23,538 nucleotides of DNA from Candidatus Thiodiazotropha taylori (GTDB taxonomy: Bacteria; Pseudomonadota; Gammaproteobacteria; Chromatiales; Chromatiaceae). Location: positions 1 to 23,538 of the forward strand of contig JAHRHW010000018.1 in assembly GCA_019100305.1 (NCBI GenBank), in the 5' to 3' direction. Under the pieces are notes generated by a model, which saw only the letters and a list, made by a program, of their open reading frames with translations, was not told the origin of the DNA and ran no database searches. Below are positions 14,944 to 22,769 of this stretch, one piece after another (positions within the stretch are counted from its first letter, which is position 1; each line of letters starts with the position of its first letter). The position numbers were made by a program, and so were the translations under genes.

Positions 14944-17733
14944 TTACTGTGATATTGCGTTGATCTCCGCCTCTGGATTGTCCAGCCCCAATTTGTAGCC
15001 GAGTGAGACATGATGAAAGCGACTGTTGGTGTAATCATCGTGGATCGCAAATCCGAAATTGTAGACTGTGCCTTTTTCGATCCCCACATCACCGGACAAT
15101 TCAGATTTTAGCTTGCGCTTGAAGGTGGCAGTCCAGTAGCCAGCTTCCTCTTTAATACTACCCTGTACCGCTTCGCCACCTTTCATGACGCGTTGCTCAA
15201 GGATGTATCCATTCTCCACGCTACCGCTGCCGCTGCTTATCCGCACCAGGTCCATAGTTTTATGGGCGTCAATCTTCGCCTGCAGGGCAGCCTTGTCTTC
15301 GAGCTTGTCCCAGCCACCCAGCTTTTTACCACGCCGGCCCTTCTCTTCGACCTTGGTACGAGACTCCTTAATGTATTTGGTTACACCTTGGCTGAAATCG
15401 AGAGGAAGTCCAGACGCGGCAGGATCCTCTGGATGGCCAGGCATGGTTCGCAGATCCTCGTGACAAGTACCCCAGCAGCCGGCCTGAGAAGCGTACTCCA
15501 ACTCATCGGTGGCCAGCATGAAGGCCAGCTTCACCTGATTGTCGGGATCCATTTTTCCGCCCTCCACAAAGGAGATGGGCACATGCTCTGTGCCTTCCCA
15601 CTGAAAACGCAGATAGAGATGCTCATTGTCGTGAGTCGCCTGCACTGTCACCGGGATGGCGGCCCGTTTTCCTTCGGGTGGGGTCGGCTCGGCTTTCTGA
15701 CCGGTCACCATCTTTTTACCCATATCGGCGAGCTCCTTCTCGTGGCAGACCGTGCAGCGATCACCGGCGCGAAAGGGCCGGGCGCCGCCGTGCATCTTAC
15801 CCACCAGCGTCCACTCCATTGAGGTTTGACCTGGATAGAAGAGAGTGATCTGACGCTCTCCAGCTTTTGACCAGTCAACATTGCCACCTGCATCCCCTCC
15901 GGCAGGGGACACAGCCTTCTGCGGTGTGGTTGCAGCAGCGACAGGAGGGGTGACAACGGCTCTTACCGCATTGATTTCGGCCTGGTCGTTATCCAACGCC
16001 AGTTTATAGCCGAGCGAGACGTGGTGAAAACGGGCGTTGGTGAAATCATCATGGATGGCGAAACCGAAATTATAGACAGTACCCGGATCTATCGCGATAT
16101 TACCCGTGCCTGAAGATTTCAAGGGGCGTCTTACTTCCACAGTCCAGAGTCCTGCTTCCAGCCAACCCTGTGCATCCACCTTGCCGCCATCGTCCATGAT
16201 GCGCTGTTCGAGTACGTAGCCACTTTCCGTTTTACCGTTGCTGTTCCAACGGATCAGGTCCATGACCTTGTGTGCATCAAGCTCTGCCTTGATGGCGGCA
16301 TCGTCTTTCAGTTTGTCCCATCCGCCAAGCTTCTTGCCGCGCCTGCCCTTCTCCTCAACCTTGGTTCGCGACTCCTTGATATATTTGGTCACGCCGTTGG
16401 AGAGATCCAGGTTGAGACCGGCTGAGGCAGCATTCTCCGGATGACCGGGCATGGTTCTCAGGTCTTCATGACAGGTACCCCAGCAACCGGCCTGGGAGGC
16501 GTACTCCAGCTCGTCCGTGGCCAGCATCAAGGCTAATTTCACCTGATTGGCGGGATCCATCTTGCCACCGTCCACGAAGGGAACGGGGACATGTTCCGTA
16601 TCCTCCCACTGGAACCGCAGATAGAGGTTCTCATCATCATGGGCAGCCTGGACTGTGACCGGGATGGCCGCGCGTTTGCCTTCGGGTGGTGTCGGTTCCG
16701 CCTTCTGTCCGGTCACCATCTTATTGCCCATATCAGCGAGCTCCTTCTCGTGGCAGACCGTGCAGCGATCACCGGCGCGGAAGGGCCTGGCACCACCGTG
16801 ATACTTACCCACCAGGGTCCACTCCATAGAGGTCTGTCCTGGATAGAACAGGGTGATCAGGCGTTCGGGCGATGCACTCCAGTCGACACCAAAGCCGCGA
16901 ACGGTCGCAGCAGGTGTGGCTGCGGTTCCAGCGTCTTGCGATTTTGCCGCGGCAAGGGCCTGAGCCACGGCGGCTTCTATTTTCTCCTGTATGGCCAAAG
17001 CCTGCGCCTTGCGGCGTTCACGCTCTTTCCGTGACTCTTCCTGACGTGCCGCTTCTTCAGCTGCCTCCGTAGCTTCGGCTTTCGCTAGGCCATCTTTAAA
17101 GGCTGCCGGTATCTCGGTCTTATAGGCTTCAACCGGCTTGGCCCACTCCTCCAACTCCTCCTCGCTGATCTCTTTGTGTACCGGTTTATGTGCGAGGCCT
17201 TTGTGGCAATCGATGCACGTGTTGCCGTTTTCCATGGCGAAGACATGCTGGTTACGGGCACGCGGTTTCTGCTTTTCGGGATTCATGGTGTCCCAATCGT
17301 GGCAGTTGCGGCACTCTCTCGAATCGGTCTCCTTCATGGCACTCCATACCCGGCGCGCCATGGTGAGACGGTGTGCTTCAAATTTCTCTGGGGTATCTAC
17401 GGTCCCCAACATTTTGTGCCAGAGCTCGTTACTGGCTTTGATCTTTCTGACGATCTTGTGTACCCAGGGGCGGGGGACGTGGCAGTCCGGGCAGCCTGCG
17501 CCGACACCGCTTCGATTGCCGTCGTGGGCAGTGCCTTTGAACTCCTGATAGACATTCTCCTCCATCTCGTGACAGGAGATACAGAATTCCATGGTGTTGG
17601 TGGCTTCCATCACCGTATTGAAGCCGCCCCAGAGTATGACGCCGATCACCATGAATAGGACCGCACCACCCAGCGTCGCGCCAAAGGCGACTTTGCGTGA
17701 TAGTAGGCTTTTGAATAAAGACTGCTGATGCAT
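14944..17733 (-). CDS. NirT/NapC tetraheme quinol dehydrogenase fused to two ethylbenzene-dehydrogenase-type cytochrome domains
   Basis: The 929-aa protein has three parts. Residues 1-185 are NapC/NirT: a membrane anchor at about 16-36 and four CXXCH sites at 51, 81, 141 and 173. Residues 186-285 form a charged, Ala/Glu/Lys/Arg-rich linker, likely a long helix or coiled coil. Two tandem domains follow (about 286-592 and 622-929), offset by 336 residues, of the ethylbenzene-dehydrogenase-related heme-binding type. Each has C-T-V-C-H (324-328 and 660-664) and C-W-G-T-C-H (417-422 and the equivalent), a C-x3-C-H motif. NirT takes electrons from the quinol pool; the extra domains probably carry them on to NirS or the cupredoxin. 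It lies directly downstream of nirS, with GGGGAAAG before the ATG. Up to eight hemes if both unusual motifs are used. Confidence 0.88.
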   Translation of the reverse strand: MHQQSLFKSLLSRKVAFGATLGGAVLFMVIGVILWGGFNTVMEATNTMEFCISCHEMEENVYQEFKGTAHDGNRSGVGAGCPDCHVPRPWVHKIVRKIKASNELWHKMLGTVDTPEKFEAHRLTMARRVWSAMKETDSRECRNCHDWDTMNPEKQKPRARNQHVFAMENGNTCIDCHKGLAHKPVHKEISEEELEEWAKPVEAYKTEIPAAFKDGLAKAEATEAAEEAARQEESRKERERRKAQALAIQEKIEAAVAQALAAAKSQDAGTAATPAATVRGFGVDWSASPERLITLFYPGQTSMEWTLVGKYHGGARPFRAGDRCTVCHEKELADMGNKMVTGQKAEPTPPEGKRAAIPVTVQAAHDDENLYLRFQWEDTEHVPVPFVDGGKMDPANQVKLALMLATDELEYASQAGCWGTCHEDLRTMPGHPENAASAGLNLDLSNGVTKYIKESRTKVEEKGRRGKKLGGWDKLKDDAAIKAELDAHKVMDLIRWNSNGKTESGYVLEQRIMDDGGKVDAQGWLEAGLWTVEVRRPLKSSGTGNIAIDPGTVYNFGFAIHDDFTNARFHHVSLGYKLALDNDQAEINAVRAVVTPPVAAATTPQKAVSPAGGDAGGNVDWSKAGERQITLFYPGQTSMEWTLVGKMHGGARPFRAGDRCTVCHEKELADMGKKMVTGQKAEPTPPEGKRAAIPVTVQATHDNEHLYLRFQWEGTEHVPISFVEGGKMDPDNQVKLAFMLATDELEYASQAGCWGTCHEDLRTMPGHPEDPAASGLPLDFSQGVTKYIKESRTKVEEKGRRGKKLGGWDKLEDKAALQAKIDAHKTMDLVRISSGSGSVENGYILEQRVMKGGEAVQGSIKEEAGYWTATFKRKLKSELSGDVGIEKGTVYNFGFAIHDDYTNSRFHHVSLGYKLGLDNPEAEINAISQ
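14947..16887. repeat. Internal tandem duplication within the NirT-fusion gene
   Basis: Two copies of roughly 920-930 bp (about 15960-16887 and 14947-15879) are offset by 1008 bases and lie in the same orientation. They are close at the DNA level, with near-identical runs such as around 15731-15778 and 16739-16786, and mostly third-position changes elsewhere. This indicates a fairly recent duplication or ongoing gene conversion. Confidence 0.85.
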
Positions 17734-17808
17734 CGCTTTCCCCGTTCAGGTCACAATGGCCAGGTGATACACCACTTTCGGATTGGGTGGTGCTGACATT
17801 GGTGAAAG

Positions 17809-17845
17809 AGACGGACATGGGACTCAGCCCCATGTCCGTCTTTTC
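17809..17845. terminator. Large hairpin between nirS and the NirT-fusion gene
   Basis: A perfect 13-bp stem (17809-17821 with 17829-17841, loop of 7) lies 35 bases after the nirS stop. Its T-run (TTTTCTT) is on the plus side; in the minus-strand direction of nirS it is followed only by CTTTCACC. It could be a partial terminator or an mRNA-stabilising hairpin that keeps nirS message above that of the genes downstream, or a terminator for antisense transcripts. Confidence 0.6.
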
Positions 17846-17875
17846 TTCAGCTACGTGCGTAACACCTTGCGGACA

Positions 17876-19525
17876 TCAAGTGACGTGATTGACCCGATTG
17901 TGCACGTTAAACTTGCCAGTCGGTGCGAACAGCCCTTTGACACGTGCCTTCTCTTCGAGGGTTTTTGCATCAAAGATGATGATCTCACCATTTGGCTCCT
18001 TCGAGTCACTGCGGTTCCAGACAGAGGTCCAGACTTCGGTACCATCGTTATTGAACTCGATGTGAACAGCCGCGTAGCCGGGCTTATCGGTCAGGCGAAT
18101 CGTTTTGACGATATCACGGGTCTGTTTCGAGATGACCTGGATGGACTGCTGCACTTCAGGTTCCGGATGCTTGGTCTGGTCGGCCCAGTAGTAGTCGCTC
18201 TTGGGATGAGTGCGGATAAACAGGCCGGGACCGTCGGTTTCGACTTCATAACAGATTTTCCAAGCCTTATCTTTGTGGCCCACAGGGTCGTTACCCCAGG
18301 CAGTGACTTTGCCTACACCCAAGTGAGTGGTACCGCCGACAGGACCGCATTTGGGATCGACCCAGTTGGCTCCCGGTCCGGGATGGGGCAACTTGTCCAC
18401 ATCGATCAGCTTGGTGAGCTTCTGGGTTTTGGTGTCTACGACAACCATCTGGTTGGATGCGTTGGCGGCGATCTGGAAATAACGCCCCGTCGGATCATAG
18501 AAGCCGTCATGGAGAAACTTGGCAGTATCCATCTTCGTGATCTTAAGATTGTCGATATCGCTGTAATCGACCTGCCACATCTGGCCCAGCTCCTTCATGG
18601 AGACCAGCCAGCTGGGGTGGTTGGGTGTATCATAGATAGCGGCCACACGGGACTCGTTGACGTATTCACCATCCACATTCACACCACGGGCAGAGACCAC
18701 TTTCAACGGCTCCATGGTATGGGCGTCGGCAATGACGAAATGGGGTGGCCAGTAACCACCGCCCACCACATACTTGCCGTCACCGGAGACGGCTACGTCT
18801 CGAGCGTCATAGGCGATCTGCACCTCGGCAACCTTCATCTTGTCAGGGGTCTGCCAGAGATCAATCTTGGTCAGCTTGCCGTCGCGGCCCTGGGTATACC
18901 AGAAGCGGCCAGCGTCCTTGGCTTTCAGATTCTTGTGATGCTCAGCAGCTTTCAGGACATGTACCGCATAGCCGGTTGGGACGTGGGCAACAACCTCTTT
19001 TTTGTCGCCGTCAATAACGGCCACTTTACCCACATCACGCTCGATGACCAGGAAGAAGTTTTTCCAGTTACGGCCATGTAGAGGCTTGGTGGGATAATCT
19101 TTCGGGTCTACGAAGACCTTGTGGCGCTCTTTCATCAGGGCCAGAGACATCTCAGGCGGAATCGGTGGTTCCATCTGAATGTAGGTGGCCATCTTCTTGA
19201 TCTCATCTTCAGTCATGATATCGTCGAAGTTGTTCATACCACCTTCGGTACCGAACTTGATGATCTTTTCTAAACGCTCCTGTCCCAGTTTCATCGTTTC
19301 TTTCGGTTCCAGACTTTTTCCTGTCGCGCCTTTACGCAGGGTGCCATGGCAACCCGCACAACGCTGAAAGTAGGTGGTCTTGGAAGCCTCAAAGTCCGCT
19401 TCGCTGAGTGTGGGTGTAGCGGCTTGGGCAGCAATACCTGCACCGCCGATTGTCAAGCTGATTGCCAAAGAGAGCGTACTGACGCTAATACCGGTCCTTA
19501 CGCTTGGCCTGGAACTTCTAGTCAT
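17876..19525 (-). CDS. nirS: Cytochrome cd1 nitrite reductase
   Basis: The 549-aa periplasmic protein has a signal peptide (about 1-36, ending A-Q-A-A), a cytochrome c domain with C56-A-G-C-H60, and an eight-bladed heme d1 propeller (about 140-549). G-Y-A-V-H carries the proximal d1 His, and the two His in T-T-H-L-G and I-R-T-H-P-K are the likely active-site pair. The C-terminus has T-G-K-F-N-V as in other NirS. It reduces nitrite to NO. Relative to the Pseudomonas protein there is an insert of about 14 residues (A-A-E-H-H-K-N-L-K-A region) in the first blade. It heads the minus-strand operon, with GAGGA upstream of the ATG and a Dnr-type box further up. Confidence 0.96.
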   Translation of the reverse strand: MTRSSRPSVRTGISVSTLSLAISLTIGGAGIAAQAATPTLSEADFEASKTTYFQRCAGCHGTLRKGATGKSLEPKETMKLGQERLEKIIKFGTEGGMNNFDDIMTEDEIKKMATYIQMEPPIPPEMSLALMKERHKVFVDPKDYPTKPLHGRNWKNFFLVIERDVGKVAVIDGDKKEVVAHVPTGYAVHVLKAAEHHKNLKAKDAGRFWYTQGRDGKLTKIDLWQTPDKMKVAEVQIAYDARDVAVSGDGKYVVGGGYWPPHFVIADAHTMEPLKVVSARGVNVDGEYVNESRVAAIYDTPNHPSWLVSMKELGQMWQVDYSDIDNLKITKMDTAKFLHDGFYDPTGRYFQIAANASNQMVVVDTKTQKLTKLIDVDKLPHPGPGANWVDPKCGPVGGTTHLGVGKVTAWGNDPVGHKDKAWKICYEVETDGPGLFIRTHPKSDYYWADQTKHPEPEVQQSIQVISKQTRDIVKTIRLTDKPGYAAVHIEFNNDGTEVWTSVWNRSDSKEPNGEIIIFDAKTLEEKARVKGLFAPTGKFNVHNRVNHVT

Positions 19526-19564
19526 TGGAGTAATCCTCGCTCGTTTGTCGATAGTCGCACGACA

Positions 19565-19607
19565 AATTAAGCTCCCGGGTCAAGTCATCAACCTTGACAA
19601 ATGTCAA
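19565..19607 (-). promoter_or_regulatory. Dnr/FNR-type box and -10 element of nirS
   Basis: TTGAC-AAAT-GTCAA (plus-strand reading) at 19594-19607 is the same palindrome as before nirE. TTAATT on the minus strand at about 19570-19565 fits as the -10 element if the box is centred near -41.5, putting the transcript start near 19559 and a 34-base leader before the nirS ATG. Confidence 0.75.
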
Positions 19608-19755
19608 ATCAAAAAATGTGGTTTTACACGATAGTCAATCCAGACAAGGTATTAGCTCCGAGTCCGGGTTGGGTTTATTTGCAAGATAGAAGTGACTCAA
19701 TCCGTATCCGGTCTTCCTTTTGTTATTCATCGACAACAGTTTCGGGATGCTCGTC

Positions 19756-20322
19756 ATGCGTAAAAGCTTACAGACTTTCGGACTCTCCCTGTTTATCGTA
19801 CTGGCCTTTCTGGTTATCGGTATCGGGTTTCTGTTTGGTATTGATAATCCGGTCCCGTGGATCATGATAGCGATACTCATTGCATTACCCGTGATCCATA
19901 AGAAAATGACATCACGGAAGTTTGTTGCCTGGGACGACAGCCTGAGTGTAGGAATAGAGGTCATCGATGAGGATCATAAAAAATTACTCTCTTTGATCAA
20001 TAACTTACAGACTGCCATACTCTATCCGACCGGGGAGGCATTCGAACGTCAGGCGTTGAGTGAATTAGTGGATTACACTAAGTACCACTTTGCACGAGAA
20101 GAAAAGCTGATGCAGGATAACGGCTATCCGGATTTTGAGCCGCACAAGGAACAACACGAAAAAATGATCATGGAAGTAAGTCGTTACATGGATGCTTATG
20201 AAAAGGACCGTGAAGCGACGATTGACGATTTGACCAGTTTTCTTAAGACTTGGTTAATAAACCATATCGCAGGCACAGATCAGAACTATAGCCAGTTTTT
20301 ACGTGACAAAGGGATCCGCTGA
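19756..20322 (+). CDS. Membrane-anchored bacteriohemerythrin
   Basis: The 188-aa protein has two membrane segments (about 8-28 and 34-48) and a C-terminal hemerythrin domain with a full diiron ligand set: H74, H111, E115, H130, H134, H170 and D175, in the order typical of bacteriohemerythrins (D-E-D-H, H-F-x-x-E-E, H-x3-H, H-I-x3-D). Bacteriohemerythrins bind O2 and sometimes NO, and can deliver O2 to membrane enzymes. The ATG at 19756 follows GGGAT; the in-frame ATG at 19747 is an alternative. The gene is divergent from nirS and the nirS box lies about 150 bp upstream, so co-regulation is possible but the spacing is long. Confidence 0.85.
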   Translation: MRKSLQTFGLSLFIVLAFLVIGIGFLFGIDNPVPWIMIAILIALPVIHKKMTSRKFVAWDDSLSVGIEVIDEDHKKLLSLINNLQTAILYPTGEAFERQALSELVDYTKYHFAREEKLMQDNGYPDFEPHKEQHEKMIMEVSRYMDAYEKDREATIDDLTSFLKTWLINHIAGTDQNYSQFLRDKGIR

Positions 20323-20728
20323 ATCCACATGAAATCGGCCAATCGGCGTATGAATAGAGTCAACTGCCTGTCTTGCGCTTCAAAAAAGCGGACAATACGG
20401 AAAGTTGTCGTGAGTGTGTGGCGCTATTCCAGTTTCAGAAGCGCGATTTGCGCTTGAGCGGCAGCCAGAAATTCATCACTCTTTTCATTGTTCTCTGCTT
20501 GGGGAACTCCTGAACAAGTTCCAGCATTCTTGGTTACCGTTTGCGGAAAACTCACGTTTTTGGCCAGAAAACAGCGCTGTTTAGGTTAAAACCGGTTTGC
20601 TTTCTGAGGGTTAGCTCCCCAGAGTCGAACTCTGGGCACACTGCCGCCTCCTCATTGGGTATCGCTACGTAATGATGCCTCGTCGATAAAAACAGTTGCT
20701 CTCCAATGACCGCTACTCGCGTGGCTCA
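20323..20728. other. Gene-free stretch with one hairpin
   Basis: I find no credible coding region in these 406 bases. A perfect 8-bp hairpin (20618-20625 with 20629-20636, loop CGA) is present without a T-run. A second weak dyad (GGAAC...GTTCC) lies near 20502-20522. The style suggests decayed repeat or insertion-sequence remnants, but I cannot identify one. Confidence 0.5.
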
Positions 20729-22063
20729 CTAGACATGCACTTGTAGTTCTCGCTGATAAACAATATAGGCCTTGGCAATATTACTTGATAGATAGATCGC
20801 AGATCCTGTGAAGACAACACCTGGAAGGATTGGAAAAGGTTGCGTCATTATGTCGCCTGCCAAAAGCAGGATAATCGCAGATGTATGAACAATATAATGC
20901 CGCCTGGCAGAGCGCTCAGGTATAAAATGCTTCATGGAGGGAAGTTGAGTGTTAAGACGGCGTCTTTTAAGCACGATCGCCTGCAGATGGTACCAGCATA
21001 GAAAAGGCAAAACCCTGTAGATAATGCCAATTGGGATGGTCAAGCCAACGCCGATGAGAAGCAGAATACCTATGACAACATCCCGCTCCGATACTACCCA
21101 TATCGCTGCCGCAAGCAACAGGCACCCGATACCGGTCCCTATGAACAAAATGGTTGAATCAATAATAGACCGTTTTCTTTGAATCATAATCACAAGAATC
21201 CCTACTGCAATGAGGCATAAGAGGAACACAACGCCTGAGATACTTGATTTGAAAACCGGCTCATTAATAAAGATAGATAGTGTGAAGAACGTCAATAGAA
21301 TGACCACAGATGGTGCATAAATCTGTTGAAGCAACAACGGAATTTCACGAGTGACATAGAAGATTGGCACGAGCTTGAACAGCACAGAAAAAAGCACGAT
21401 CCCCATCCACCCCATCAACCCCCAGGAAAGGTGAACGGTAACCACCTGTTGCATATCATTCAGTGTCACCTTCCCTGCCAAGGAGAGCACTAGGAGTATG
21501 CCGAGCAACGCAGTCGGGATCACTGAAAACCAACCCAGCCCCAGTTGTAAAGTGATCTTGATGGGTACGGTCTCTCCTTTTATCGCGAGACTTGCAGCCA
21601 CAAGAAAAATGGAGAATCCAACGCTAATCAAAACTGCCCCAAGCATTAACAGTTCGTGATTTAAGAAGAAAAATCCACCACTGAGTGAGATTGCACCCAG
21701 TGCTAAACTAAGATTCACGATGCTACTCACTAGCATTACGGAAGGCAGTGGCGTACCGACCACTACCGGCAGTAGCTGAAACATTGCCCCGGTCATAACC
21801 TGTGCTAGAAAGCCCACAGTAACGAGATGCGTCAATGCCAGCGCCAACGGACTCCAGCGCGATACGAAGAGATCCTGGCCATTGAAGATCAGAAGCAGAC
21901 CTATCGCCACAGAAAAAAGCGCTGCACTAAAGAAGAACTTGAAAGGAACAAACAATGGCGGCGCTTGTTCCAGGGAAAGTCCCGATGTATTGATCACCTG
22001 ACTAGCCCGAATCGGTAACCGGAGGATGCCCTGTGTGCCAGATGCGAATAAAACACTCACCAT
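20729..22063 (-). CDS. Polytopic membrane protein, NnrS-like / heme-copper-oxidase-like
   Basis: The 444-aa protein has about twelve membrane helices with His residues inside several of them: A-L-T-H-L-V-T-V-G-F (about 87), T-V-H-L-S-W-G-L (about 213) and C-W-Y-H-L-Q-A (about 364). This resembles NnrS, a heme- and copper-containing NO-response membrane protein, and distantly the heme-copper oxidases, but I cannot assign the family firmly. It is the last gene of the operon with a DUF2249 gene and an HHE hemerythrin. The ATG at 22063 overlaps the DUF2249 gene by 62 bases; a GTG at 21997, just after that gene's stop and close to L-S-L-E-Q-A-P-P, may be the true start. Confidence 0.6.
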   Translation of the reverse strand: MVSVLFASGTQGILRLPIRASQVINTSGLSLEQAPPLFVPFKFFFSAALFSVAIGLLLIFNGQDLFVSRWSPLALALTHLVTVGFLAQVMTGAMFQLLPVVVGTPLPSVMLVSSIVNLSLALGAISLSGGFFFLNHELLMLGAVLISVGFSIFLVAASLAIKGETVPIKITLQLGLGWFSVIPTALLGILLVLSLAGKVTLNDMQQVVTVHLSWGLMGWMGIVLFSVLFKLVPIFYVTREIPLLLQQIYAPSVVILLTFFTLSIFINEPVFKSSISGVVFLLCLIAVGILVIMIQRKRSIIDSTILFIGTGIGCLLLAAAIWVVSERDVVIGILLLIGVGLTIPIGIIYRVLPFLCWYHLQAIVLKRRRLNTQLPSMKHFIPERSARRHYIVHTSAIILLLAGDIMTQPFPILPGVVFTGSAIYLSSNIAKAYIVYQRELQVHV

Positions 22064-22244
22064 TCGACCACCGGCTATCCCATGAAAAATCCATCTGTTT
22101 CAGAAGAGAATAGAGTGGGAAGGGCTCTCGATTGTGGCGTACACAGAGCCAATCCTCCTTTGACAAGGTGTCAAGCATATCAAGGATGCGTTCGAGAGGA
22201 ACCGGCGGCTCCAGCTCACGTACATCCAGCTTACGTTCCATCAT
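22002..22244 (-). CDS. DUF2249 domain protein
   Basis: The 80-aa protein is a complete single DUF2249 domain: L-D-V-R-E-L-E-P-P-x-P-L-E-R-I near residue 6, then H-N-R-E-P-F-P-L-Y-S-L-L near 37. The family is small, cytoplasmic and often found beside hemerythrin and nitrate/NO respiration genes; its biochemical role is unknown, though a regulatory or redox-partner part is often suggested. Its ATG overlaps the TGA of the hemerythrin gene (ATGA), so the two are translationally coupled. Confidence 0.85.
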   Translation of the reverse strand: MMERKLDVRELEPPVPLERILDMLDTLSKEDWLCVRHNREPFPLYSLLKQMDFSWDSRWSNGECFIRIWHTGHPPVTDSG

Positions 22245-22678
22245 GATGCCTCTGAGATCCTCCTCGATACCACCTCCTCGAGCGTCTGTACGGTTCTGTC
22301 TGCCATCGGATAGAGCACACTCTCTTCTTTCGAATTATGCTGTTGTATCATCATAAGGAGTGTCTCAGATGCGCCAAGTCCATTATCCCGTGACTGCTCG
22401 GTTATAGCAGTTCGCAGAACGTTAACGAGGTGTCGTATCTGATCATGCTCCATGGTCATGACTCTGACTGGACCGCTGGCAGATGCAGTCGCTTCCTCAA
22501 TCGCAGGAAAAAGGACATCTTCTTCAATAGAAAAATGACGCTCCATCATCTCATCGAATGAATCAGCGATTAACCAGGCATCTTCCCACTCAGACTTGCT
22601 AATCGCCCTTTCTATCTCGACAAAAACCTGATCAATACACCGATGATCTTCAGTCATCGACTGAGATATCTTATTCAT
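22241..22678 (-). CDS. HHE-type hemerythrin-domain protein
   Basis: The 145-aa protein is one hemerythrin HHE four-helix bundle with candidate diiron ligands H12, H48, E52, H78, H83, H114 and E118 (E-D-H, H-F-S-I-E-E, E-H-D-Q-I-R-H, H-N-S-K-E-E). Such cytoplasmic proteins take part in NO or iron-sulfur stress responses, as with YtfE-type proteins, although the YtfE N-terminal domain is absent. I chose the ATG at 22678 because GGGAG sits eight bases upstream; the reading frame is open to 22894 but that part runs through the operators and is not protein-like. It is first in the operon with DUF2249 and the NnrS-like gene. Confidence 0.85.
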   Translation of the reverse strand: MNKISQSMTEDHRCIDQVFVEIERAISKSEWEDAWLIADSFDEMMERHFSIEEDVLFPAIEEATASASGPVRVMTMEHDQIRHLVNVLRTAITEQSRDNGLGASETLLMMIQQHNSKEESVLYPMADRTVQTLEEVVSRRISEAS

Positions 22679-22732
22679 AGAAATGCTCCCGCTGTCTTTA
22701 CATTGATTCTCGATCCATTTCGATCTCTGGCC

Positions 22733-22746
22733 TTGACATGTGTCAA
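22733..22746 (-). promoter_or_regulatory. Dnr/FNR-type box upstream of the HHE hemerythrin operon
   Basis: TTGAC-ATGT-GTCAA is a perfect palindrome of the same form as the nirE and nirS boxes. Its centre is about 61 bases upstream of the ATG at 22678, which would give a leader of about 20 bases in class II geometry. The -10 region near 22705-22710 is poor. Confidence 0.7.
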
Positions 22747-22747
22747 T

Positions 22748-22769
22748 CCTAATATTTAAAAATATTAGG
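22748..22769. promoter_or_regulatory. AT-rich 22-bp palindrome next to the Dnr-type box
   Basis: Two perfect 10-bp arms (CCTAATATTT and its inverse) are separated by AA, starting two bases beyond the Dnr-type box. The centre ATATTTAAAAATAT loosely recalls NsrR-type operators, which often control hemerythrin/ytfE genes. No nsrR gene is in the window, so the cognate regulator is unknown. Confidence 0.5.

Noticed and set aside
15193..17658. Several plus-strand frames of 90-209 aa
   Set aside because: All are antisense shadows of the NirT-fusion gene, and their similarity to each other only mirrors its internal duplication.
17783..19081. 432-aa plus-strand open frame
   Set aside because: It lies opposite nirS and is the antisense shadow of a high-confidence gene; the translation has no domain pattern.
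20618..20636. Hairpin with TTCGA as a possible tRNA fragment
   Set aside because: The pairing is an 8-bp stem with a 3-base loop, which does not fit a 5-bp stem with a 7-base T-loop.
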